This document shows positions 27,799-35,214 of a stretch of 64,000 bases of DNA, in pieces. Position numbers and translations under genes: made by a program. The notes beneath the pieces were generated by a model. It saw nothing but the letters and a program-made list of their open reading frames with translations. It did not search any database and was not told the origin of the DNA. This DNA comes from Planctellipticum variicoloris (lineage in GTDB: Bacteria > Planctomycetota > Planctomycetia > Planctomycetales > Planctomycetaceae). How positions within the stretch are numbered: position 1 is the stretch's first letter; every line of letters starts with the position of its first letter. The stretch lies in contig NZ_CP130886.1 in the NCBI RefSeq assembly GCF_030622045.1, positions 2,679,557 through 2,743,556 of the forward strand, given 5' to 3'.

Positions 27799-29172
27799 AT
27801 GATTTTCCAGCGAACTCGGACGATCCTTCAGTGGCTGATTGTCAGCGGCGTCTGTGTCACGATCGCCGTCGCGGAAGAACCCGCTCCGTCGAAGCCCGCG
27901 CTGACTCGCCCTGAAATGAAACAGCGGATTCAGGCGCTCAAGAATCGCACGGCGCGGCTGCCCCTGCCTGCGCCGACCCCCGAAGAGATCGCGTCGGGAC
28001 GATCGCTCGTCAACAACGGGCGACTGCGGTCAATCTACCTGCCGCCGTCGTGGCAGAGCTTTGTCGTGCCGGGATGGGGCGGCAGCACGAATCGCCCGCG
28101 TCCAGCCAATACGACCGCGCTGCTCAACGCCCTGCAGGCAAGTCCGGATTACGGATTCAAAACGCGACTCTTCTGGATCGTCTCGCGCGGAAACGATTGC
28201 CAGTACTGCCTCGGGCACCAGGAGCTCAAGCTGCGCCGGGTCGGGATGACGGACGACCAGATTGCCGCGCTCGACTCGAAGTGGGAGGTGTTTCCCAACG
28301 CCGAGCGGGCCGCATTGGCGTTCACGCACAAGCTCACGATGACGCCGCAGGATGTGGGCGAAGCCGACATTGCCGGGCTGAAGCTCCACTTCAGCGACAA
28401 GCAGATCATTGACATCGCCTACACCGTGGCGCGCTACAACGCGGTGAATCGCTGGACGGCTTCGACCGGAATTCCGCAGGACCAGTCGTTCGGCGGCGAA
28501 GAGCATTCGCAGCTCGACACGCCGACCTCCGCAGAATTTGCAGAAGTTCCCTCGAAAGTCGCTCCCGACGACGTGCAGCCGCGGCCGGAATGGGAGCCGA
28601 TGGACCAGGCGCTGGCGGCGCTGACTGCGGCGCAGTCTCGGACGCCTCTGGTCGAGTTGCCGTCGATCGACGCCGCTCGCAAGGTCCTCGCGGCCGACAC
28701 TCCCGGCGTGACACCCCCTGTCTGGTTGCAGGCGATTGCCGACATGCCGGTCGCGCTGGATGCCTGGCGACAACGGCAGGCCATGGTGCGAGATGGCAAA
28801 ACCGACTCCCTCCTGAGAGCGATGATCGCCTGGGTTTCCGCACGGGAAAACCGCGCCTGGTACGCGGCAGGGCACGCGCAGGCTCGCTTTCTGGCGCTCG
28901 GCGGCGACCAAGCCGCATTGGCGAGTTTCGCGGCGCTCGAAAAGTCCGCCAGTCAGCCCGGTCACGCGGAAGCGCTGCGGTTTGCCCGGAAACTGACCTC
29001 GGCGCCGCACACGATCGTCGATGCGGATGTCGCCCGTCTGAAAGAGCATTTCTCGGATTACGAGATCGCGGAAATCATCCAGTTAACTTGCGATGCGAAC
29101 GCCTTCGATCGCTACACCGAAGCTCTGCGCCTGCCGCTGGAAGGCGGAACGGCGGAGGTGGCGGGTCGCTGA
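27799..29172 (+). CDS. Exported AhpD/carboxymuconolactone decarboxylase-like protein, unit 1
   Basis: A 457-residue protein with a signal peptide (LQWLIVSGVCVTIAVAEE). Two all-helical AhpD/CMD-like halves are visible. The first (about residues 100-240) has a CxxC at C134/C137 in NDCQYCLGHQELKL, with a His three residues after the second Cys, as in thiol-peroxidase-linked AhpD proteins. The second (about 270-450) keeps the helical pattern (SARENRAWYAAGHAQARF) but has lost both cysteines. It may reduce disulfides or peroxides in the periplasm. That is inferred from the motif; the substrate and partner are unknown. Confidence 0.82.
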   Translation: MIFQRTRTILQWLIVSGVCVTIAVAEEPAPSKPALTRPEMKQRIQALKNRTARLPLPAPTPEEIASGRSLVNNGRLRSIYLPPSWQSFVVPGWGGSTNRPRPANTTALLNALQASPDYGFKTRLFWIVSRGNDCQYCLGHQELKLRRVGMTDDQIAALDSKWEVFPNAERAALAFTHKLTMTPQDVGEADIAGLKLHFSDKQIIDIAYTVARYNAVNRWTASTGIPQDQSFGGEEHSQLDTPTSAEFAEVPSKVAPDDVQPRPEWEPMDQALAALTAAQSRTPLVELPSIDAARKVLAADTPGVTPPVWLQAIADMPVALDAWRQRQAMVRDGKTDSLLRAMIAWVSARENRAWYAAGHAQARFLALGGDQAALASFAALEKSASQPGHAEALRFARKLTSAPHTIVDADVARLKEHFSDYEIAEIIQLTCDANAFDRYTEALRLPLEGGTAEVAGR

Positions 29173-29246
29173 AGCGATCCCTGGCCGTCGGAGTGAGTTC
29201 TGAGTCCCAGATGCAGACGCAACGTATGGACGCGGAGGGTTCTACT

Positions 29247-30683
29247 GTGAGAAGTGCTTTTGCTCCTTTAACGATCATCGGGATCTGCCTGCTGGTCAGC
29301 AGTCTCTCGCGGGCCGAATCGCCCGCAGATCGGCCGCGTCCGATTCCGCTGACGCGACCGGAACTGAAGCAGCTCATCGAGGATGTGAAGATTCGCGTCC
29401 CGCGGATTCCGCTCCCGGAACCGACCGACGCCGACCGGCAGGAGCTGGGAGATCAGGCCGTCAGCTATGAATCCGCGCTGCGATACTACTATCTGAAGGA
29501 CATAGCATCGGGCGGCGGCGCACGTCGCCCGGGTGGGGCGGGCGGACCGGGGACTCCCGGACGCGCGCCGCGCGGCGGATTCGGCGGCGGGCGGGAGCAG
29601 GAGCCGGCGATGTCGCTGGACTACGCCTTCAAGACGCAGCTTTTCTGGATCGCCTCGCGCGTCAACAACTGCCAGTACTGCCTCGGGCACCAGGAGTCCA
29701 AACTGCTGAACGCCGGACTCAGCGAGGACGAGATCGCCGCGCTCGACGGCGACTGGTCGGGCCATCCGCCGGCCCAGCAGGCGGCCTTTGCCTATGCCCG
29801 CAAGCTGTCGCTTGCACCGCAGGAAATCTCTGACGCGGACTTTGAATCCCTGCGAAAACACTACACCGACCTGCAGATCCTGGAGATGACGCTGTCGGTC
29901 GCGGGAAATAACACGATCAATCGCTGGAAGGAAGGGGTCGGCGTCCCGCAACGGAAGGACGAAGGGGGCTACTCGCGCCAGAACGAGAACGCATCGCTGC
30001 CCAGTGGGACCTACCTGACGCCCACCGGCGAGAAATATCGGACGGTCGTTTCGAAAACCGCCGCGGTGACCCTGGATCCGCAGACCGGTGCGCCAACCCG
30101 GCTGACGGTGAGCCGCCGACCGCCGCTGGAATCGCGGGCCGAAGTCGAGCAGATCCTGGCCGCCTGCAAGGACCGTCAGGAACGGCTGCCGCTGGTGGAT
30201 GATGCGGCGGCTCGCGCCGCGCTCCCCGCGGACTGGCCCGCCGGGCCGCTGCCGCGGTGGGTGCGGCTGCTGGCGAATTTTCCGCGGGAAGGCGTGCAGC
30301 GGGCGAATTCGATTCGCATGGCGGAAACAGGGGGCGATCTGTCGCCTGTGCTCAAAGCGCAAGTGGCCTGGATCATCGCGCGCCAGGATCGCGCGTGGTA
30401 CGCCGCTGACCGGGCGAAGCAGCGTCTGAACGAGCTGGGCCAGTCGGATGATCTGGTCTTTGCGCTCGATGGAGACTGGAGCGAGTTCACGCCGCGCGAT
30501 CGGGCGTTGTTCACCGTCGCCCGGAATCTGGGAACGTCGCCGGTGGTGCTGACGGATCGCGAAGTGGCCGAGGCAGTGAAGCTGGCCGGACCGCGGGATG
30601 TCGTGCAGACGGTCCATCTCACGACGATCAGCGCGTTGTTTGACCGTGTCACGGAAGCGGCCCGATTGTCCAGCCGCGAGTAG
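29247..30683 (+). CDS. Exported AhpD/CMD-like protein with Gly-rich linker, unit 1
   Basis: A 478-residue protein. A GTG at 29247 with GGAGG eight bases upstream fits best and gives a clean signal peptide (FAPLTIIGICLLVSSLSRAE); ATGs at 29211 and 29226 are alternatives. A Gly/Arg/Pro-rich stretch (about residues 88-122) precedes the first AhpD-like half with CxxC at C142/C145 (NNCQYCLGHQESKL). The second half (about 290-478) lacks the cysteines. It is paralogous to the preceding gene and starts 74 bases after it. It is likely the product of tandem duplication with a linker expansion. Confidence 0.82.
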   Translation: MRSAFAPLTIIGICLLVSSLSRAESPADRPRPIPLTRPELKQLIEDVKIRVPRIPLPEPTDADRQELGDQAVSYESALRYYYLKDIASGGGARRPGGAGGPGTPGRAPRGGFGGGREQEPAMSLDYAFKTQLFWIASRVNNCQYCLGHQESKLLNAGLSEDEIAALDGDWSGHPPAQQAAFAYARKLSLAPQEISDADFESLRKHYTDLQILEMTLSVAGNNTINRWKEGVGVPQRKDEGGYSRQNENASLPSGTYLTPTGEKYRTVVSKTAAVTLDPQTGAPTRLTVSRRPPLESRAEVEQILAACKDRQERLPLVDDAAARAALPADWPAGPLPRWVRLLANFPREGVQRANSIRMAETGGDLSPVLKAQVAWIIARQDRAWYAADRAKQRLNELGQSDDLVFALDGDWSEFTPRDRALFTVARNLGTSPVVLTDREVAEAVKLAGPRDVVQTVHLTTISALFDRVTEAARLSSRE

Positions 30684-30791
30684 ATGGGCGGGGTGCGGCA
30701 GAGATTGCTCGCGCACGAGGTCGCACCAGGCTCTTCCAGAATCTTCGAATTCATTTGTCTCAGCTCTGTTACGGACTATGAAGTGCTCACC

Positions 30792-31712
30792 ATGACGCGA
30801 TTGCGCCGCTCCGGCTTCACTCTGATCGAACTGCTGGTCGTGATCGCGATCATCGCCATCCTGATCGCCCTCCTGCTGCCGGCAGTCCAGCAGGCCCGCG
30901 AGGCCGCCCGCCGGACGCAGTGCAAAAACAATCTCAAGCAGATTGGACTCGCGCTGCACAACTATCACAGCTCGTGGCGATGTTTTCCCTTTGCCATGGG
31001 CGGAACGGGGAACAAATACTCGGCGTTGAGCCAGTTGCTCCCGCAGCTCGATCAGGCGCCTCTCTTTGCCCAGATCAACTTCTCCAAGCCGTACACGGAC
31101 CCCGTCAACAACGTCGCGCGTCTGCTGGAATTGCCGCAGTTCCGCTGTCCATCTGACCTGCCGAACTCGCAGCCCACCGCCGGCGGAGCTGTCAACTACT
31201 GCCCCAACAAAGGGAGCGGCCTGACGTGGAATGATCCTGCGGCCAATGGCGTGATCTATGTTCTCAGCTCGATCGACATCGGCGAGATCACGGACGGTTC
31301 CAGCCAGACTGCGGCCTTCAGCGAACGAATGGTCACAGACGGTTCGAACGGCATCAGCACGCCGAACTCGGACACGTATCTGAGCAGCGCCACGCCGACG
31401 ACGCAGGCCGAAGCCGTGGAGATGTGTGCCGCCGTCGACACAAACAATCTGGCGAATCAGTTCCCGCAGTTCATGGGAGCCCCCTGGATCGACGGAAAGC
31501 ATGCCTACCAGCACATCAGCAGCCCCAATTCGCGATCCTGCGGCTTCCAGCCGGCAGGATTGGCGACGATGGTCGCGAATAGCCGGCATACGGGAGGAGT
31601 TCACGTGCTGATGAGCGACGGGGCCGTCCGGTTCGCGAGCGAAAACATCGATTCGGTCATCTGGCGGGGAATCGGAACACGCAACGGCGGAGAAGTCCTC
31701 GGGGACTTTTAG
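30792..31712 (+). CDS. DUF1559 pseudopilin-like protein, unit 2
   Basis: A 306-residue protein. [24 protein letters not shown] gives the prepilin-type start with Glu5. [20 protein letters not shown] near the end is the DUF1559 signature, and it ends GGEVLGDF. The first 177 bases match those of the unit 3 gene (33737) at all but two positions, while the rest of the two genes is much more diverged. Of 30684, upstream in frame, and 30792, the latter is chosen because the prepilin leader is normally short. Confidence 0.95.
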   Translation: MTRLRRSGFTLIELLVVIAIIAILIALLLPAVQQAREAARRTQCKNNLKQIGLALHNYHSSWRCFPFAMGGTGNKYSALSQLLPQLDQAPLFAQINFSKPYTDPVNNVARLLELPQFRCPSDLPNSQPTAGGAVNYCPNKGSGLTWNDPAANGVIYVLSSIDIGEITDGSSQTAAFSERMVTDGSNGISTPNSDTYLSSATPTTQAEAVEMCAAVDTNNLANQFPQFMGAPWIDGKHAYQHISSPNSRSCGFQPAGLATMVANSRHTGGVHVLMSDGAVRFASENIDSVIWRGIGTRNGGEVLGDF

Positions 31713-31802
31713 TTTCGCCATCATTGGCATGGTCTCCGATCTACAGGACAGCCGGCCCGATGAGTCGTTCGTGTATGGGCCCGGCCTGAGAAAGTGCTTA
31801 CG

Positions 31803-32219
31803 ATGATTGCTTCTGCCTGGGATTCGACCGGCGCAGCTTCACTTCGCGGTGCGTCGGTGCTGCTCTTCAGTTTGTTCTCCGTCGTGTTGTCAGGGTGCGG
31901 AGAGCAGCGCGCCAGACCCGTGAACGTCGAGCTGGCGAAAGCCACGCTGGTGGACGTGTTGAACCACTGGAAAGCCGGCGGAACCATCGAGGAGTTGCGG
32001 ACTTCCACGCCGGAAATCGTCGTGCAGGAATTGCAGTGGACGAACGGTAGAACGCTGCAGGACTTCTCGCTCGTTGGCGACGGTCGGGCCGAAGACGCCA
32101 ACTGGTTCTGCGAAGTCGAGCTCACGCTTTCGTCCGGCGCGAGCGATCCGGTCAAGAAGAAGGTTACGTACGTCGTCGGAACGGACCCTGTTCTAACCGT
32201 GTTCCACGCCATTCTTTGA
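31803..32219 (+). CDS. Small lipoprotein with YVVGTxPVLTVF ending, unit 2
   Basis: A 138-residue protein with a signal peptide and lipobox (LSGC, Cys32). The mature part repeats the family pattern: ELAKATLVDVLNHWKAGG, TPEIVVQELQW, then VTYVVGTDPVLTVFHAIL. An in-frame GTG at 31794 is a possible earlier start. It lies between the DUF1559 gene and the deiodinase-like gene of unit 2, with gaps of about 90 and 64 bases. Function unknown. The conserved position suggests it works with the pseudopilin or the redox protein. Confidence 0.86.
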   Translation: MIASAWDSTGAASLRGASVLLFSLFSVVLSGCGEQRARPVNVELAKATLVDVLNHWKAGGTIEELRTSTPEIVVQELQWTNGRTLQDFSLVGDGRAEDANWFCEVELTLSSGASDPVKKKVTYVVGTDPVLTVFHAIL

Positions 32220-32283
32220 TTGCAGTTCGCCCAGGAACCGCTTCCCATCGTCTTCACTCAAACGATTCGGAAAAGAATCCAAT

Positions 32284-33630
32284 ATGAATTTCAAACGATG
32301 GATGGCCTTCTCGCTGATTCTGGGCTTGTCGGCTCAGAACCTCCATGCTCAAAAAATGCAGGAGCGCGAGGAAGAATTTCTCAAAACCAGACCGCTGGTC
32401 GGCGATCCCCTGCCCGATGTCACCGTGCATTCGCCGGACGGAAGGCCGTTCGAGACTGCGGGCCTTCGCAGTCACTACACGGTGCTGACCTTCGGCTGCC
32501 TGACATGCCCGCCTTCAATGTGGAATATCGCCGGCCTCGAAGCCGTCCATCAGGATTACGGTCCCAAAGGGGTTAAGTTCTATTTCATTTACAAGTCGCT
32601 CGCGCATCCCGAACTGGCGGGAGATTACGTGCAGCCCTTCACGCTCGACGAACGCCTGGCCCACGCTCGGCAGGCCGAGAAACAGTTGGGAACCAGGATC
32701 CCCTGGATCGTCGATGCCATGGATAACCGGCTCAAGCGAGCGCTGGGTGACCGCCCGAATTCACAATTTCTCGTGAATCCCGAAGGAATCGTCGTTCGCA
32801 AACGGGCCTGGAGCCATCCGGGGCAGGTCCGCAAGGATCTCGAAGAGCTGGTCGGCCCGGTCGAACATGTCACCACAGTCGAAGAGTTGCGGCTCGAACG
32901 GGGGCTGCCGCTGAAAGCCCCGGCGGCGCGCGGCGTCGTCCCCCGCCTCGCCCGACCGCAGATGATGCCCGTTGCCATGGAACCGAAGATCGAGTCCGAC
33001 GGAATGCCCTTCTTCGCGAAGCTCCGGGCGGAAGCCGACGCGGACTTGCTGAAGTCCGGCCGGGGACAACTCTATCTCGGATTCCACCTCGATCCGTTTC
33101 AAAAAGCCAAGTGGAACAATCTGACGAAGCCGCTTTCGTTCAAGATCGAAGCGGCCGACGGCCTGAAACTCGATCCCGCGGCAGCGACTGCAGCGGAAGT
33201 CGCCGCGACGAGCGATTGCGACCCGCGCGAGTTCCTGCTGAACGTCGCCGCCTGGCCGAAAGGCCAGCCGCTGCGGCTGTCGGTTACCTATTTCGCCTGC
33301 GTCGGCGAGGAAAGCTGCCATGCGGTGCGACAGGAATACGTGCTGCATCGCGAACGGGACATCGACGGGGGCGGAGCGCGCGGCGAAGGAGCCGGCTACT
33401 GGGATGCGGAAGAATTTACAGCGCGAATGCTCGCCGGAGACCGGAACAAGGATGGGAAACTTGCGAAGAACGAAACGGTGGGAATCCTCTTGCCGCACTT
33501 TGAGAAGCTCGACGTCAATGACAATGGATTCCTGGAAGCCGAAGAACTCGATGTGGTCGCCGACTGGCTGAATCACCATCACCAGCCGGGGACTCCGACT
33601 GCGGATGCGGCAAAATCGACTGGTCGTTGA
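32284..33630 (+). CDS. Exported deiodinase-like thioredoxin-fold protein with EF-hands, unit 2
   Basis: A 448-residue protein with a signal peptide ([15 protein letters not shown]). The N-terminal half (about residues 35-200) is a thioredoxin-fold domain close to iodothyronine deiodinases: [15 protein letters not shown] has C72-x-x-C75, with Cys where the vertebrate enzymes have selenocysteine. An [10 protein letters not shown] segment matches their IYxxEAH region. A middle domain (about 235-365) is unrecognised. Two EF-hand-like calcium loops ([24 protein letters not shown]) lie near the C-terminus. I infer a periplasmic thiol oxidoreductase or peroxiredoxin-like role, not hormone deiodination. 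Confidence 0.8.
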   Translation: MNFKRWMAFSLILGLSAQNLHAQKMQEREEEFLKTRPLVGDPLPDVTVHSPDGRPFETAGLRSHYTVLTFGCLTCPPSMWNIAGLEAVHQDYGPKGVKFYFIYKSLAHPELAGDYVQPFTLDERLAHARQAEKQLGTRIPWIVDAMDNRLKRALGDRPNSQFLVNPEGIVVRKRAWSHPGQVRKDLEELVGPVEHVTTVEELRLERGLPLKAPAARGVVPRLARPQMMPVAMEPKIESDGMPFFAKLRAEADADLLKSGRGQLYLGFHLDPFQKAKWNNLTKPLSFKIEAADGLKLDPAAATAAEVAATSDCDPREFLLNVAAWPKGQPLRLSVTYFACVGEESCHAVRQEYVLHRERDIDGGGARGEGAGYWDAEEFTARMLAGDRNKDGKLAKNETVGILLPHFEKLDVNDNGFLEAEELDVVADWLNHHHQPGTPTADAAKSTGR

Positions 33631-33736
33631 AAATCATCGACGTGCGCATCCCGCCGCCGGCGGAAATGTTCTCCTCGTTCATCTTTGGCTGGTATCACAA
33701 CTCATCGGTCATCAGTCAATTCCCGAGGTATTCATC

Positions 33737-34681
33737 ATGACGCGATTGCGCCGCTCCGGCTTCACTCTGATCGAACTGCTGGTGGTGATCGCGATCATCG
33801 CCATCCTGATCGCCCTCCTGCTGCCGGCAGTCCAGCAGGCCCGCGAGGCCGCCCGCCGGACGCAGTGCAAAAACAATCTCAAGCAGATTGGACTCGCGCT
33901 GCACAGCTATCACGACAGCTTCCGCTGCTTTCCCTATGCGCAGGAGTCGAGCGCCAAAGGCTTCTCGGCGGTCAGCCAGATCCTGCCCTACCTCGATCAG
34001 GCCCCGCTCTACAACCTCATCAACTTCAGCGTCCCGCAGAACGATCCTGCCAATACTCCCGCCCGCATGACCGAACTGACCGTCTTCCGCTGTCCCAGCG
34101 ACGGACCGAACACGCTTTCCGCTCAGGGGGGAGGAATCAACTATATGGCGAACAAAGGGACCGGCGTGATCTGGCAGGATCCAACCGGCCCCAATACCGG
34201 TTTTCCGCCGCAAACCGGCGTCCTGTTCTATCAGAGCAAGGTTCGCATCGGCGACATTACGGATGGCACCTCCAATACCGCGGCCTTCAGCGAGCGATTG
34301 CTGACGGACGGCAACAACGGACTGGTCAGTCCGCGGTCGGACGTGTTCTTCAGCCCGGCGGCGCCGACCACGCCCGACGAAGCCGTCAGCATGTGCGCCG
34401 CGGTCGATATCACCAACCTGGCCAATCAGTTTCCGCTCTTCATGGGCGCTCCGTGGATCCACGGCCAGCATACGTACCTCCATATCGATACGCCCAACAC
34501 GCGGTCGTGCGGCTTTTTCACCGTCTTGCGGGCCAATATGCCGCCGAGCAGCCAGCACATCGGCGGCGTGCACCTGCTGCTTTGCGACGGTTCGGTCCGC
34601 TTCGTCAGCGAAAACATCGATCGTCCGCTCTGGAGGGCCGTTGGCTCGCGCGCCGGTGGCGAAACTGTTGGCGAATTCTAA
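33737..34681 (+). CDS. DUF1559 pseudopilin-like protein, unit 3
   Basis: A 314-residue protein. GAGGT lies seven bases before the ATG at 33737. [24 protein letters not shown] has the prepilin cleavage site and Glu5. [20 protein letters not shown] is the C-terminal DUF1559 signature. The mature domain shares many segments with unit 2 (SEN-IDxxx[20 protein letters not shown]), so these two are the closest paralogues in the window. Confidence 0.95.
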   Translation: MTRLRRSGFTLIELLVVIAIIAILIALLLPAVQQAREAARRTQCKNNLKQIGLALHSYHDSFRCFPYAQESSAKGFSAVSQILPYLDQAPLYNLINFSVPQNDPANTPARMTELTVFRCPSDGPNTLSAQGGGINYMANKGTGVIWQDPTGPNTGFPPQTGVLFYQSKVRIGDITDGTSNTAAFSERLLTDGNNGLVSPRSDVFFSPAAPTTPDEAVSMCAAVDITNLANQFPLFMGAPWIHGQHTYLHIDTPNTRSCGFFTVLRANMPPSSQHIGGVHLLLCDGSVRFVSENIDRPLWRAVGSRAGGETVGEF

Positions 34682-34748
34682 GAAACGACTTGCACACGGG
34701 CGCTGGCGCGAGTCGTGCGCCTGCGCCTGAAATCGGAAGGGAGCATCC

Positions 34749-35162
34749 ATGAATACAGCTTTTGCCAGTCTCAATCCTTGGCGAGCAGTTTCCTGGTTGG
34801 TGTTGACGAGCGTGGCGCTCGCTCTGTCGGGGTGCGGAGACGGCCGCAGCTCTCCTCCCGTCAAAGTCGACGTCGCCCGCGAGACATTGCGGGCGACTCT
34901 TGAGAAATGGCAGGCCGGCGCGACCCCGGATTCGCTGCAGCAGGAGACGCCAAAGATCGTTGTCCAGGATTTCGACTGGTCCGGAGGCGCCCGCCTGATC
35001 GCTTTTGAGGTGCTCAACGGGGACGAGCCGGTGGACGCCAATCTGATTGCAAAGGTCAAGCTCACATTGCAGACAGGCGAGGCCGCCCCCGCAGAGAAGA
35101 CCGTGACGTATGTCGTCGGGACCAGCCCCGTTCTGACAGTTTTCCGCGACATGTTCCGCTGA
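34749..35162 (+). CDS. Small lipoprotein with YVVGTxPVLTVF ending, unit 3
   Basis: A 137-residue protein with a strong GGAAGGGAG site upstream. The signal peptide ends in lipobox LSGC (Cys29). The mature part repeats the family: VDVARETLRATLEKWQAG, TPKIVVQDFDW, VTYVVGTSPVLTVFRDMF. It is closest to the unit 2 lipoprotein. It sits 67 bases after the pseudopilin gene and 52 bases before the 841-residue redox protein, so one transcript is likely. Confidence 0.87.
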   Translation: MNTAFASLNPWRAVSWLVLTSVALALSGCGDGRSSPPVKVDVARETLRATLEKWQAGATPDSLQQETPKIVVQDFDWSGGARLIAFEVLNGDEPVDANLIAKVKLTLQTGEAAPAEKTVTYVVGTSPVLTVFRDMFR

Positions 35163-35214
35163 TGATCGGACCGCAGACATCGCCGGCTCGTGCAGCCGGC
35201 TCAAGGAAACGACT

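Noticed and set aside
32284-33630. Selenocysteine (in-frame TGA) in the deiodinase-like genes
   Set aside because: The selenocysteine position is a normal TGC codon in both deiodinase-like genes, and the frames are continuous.
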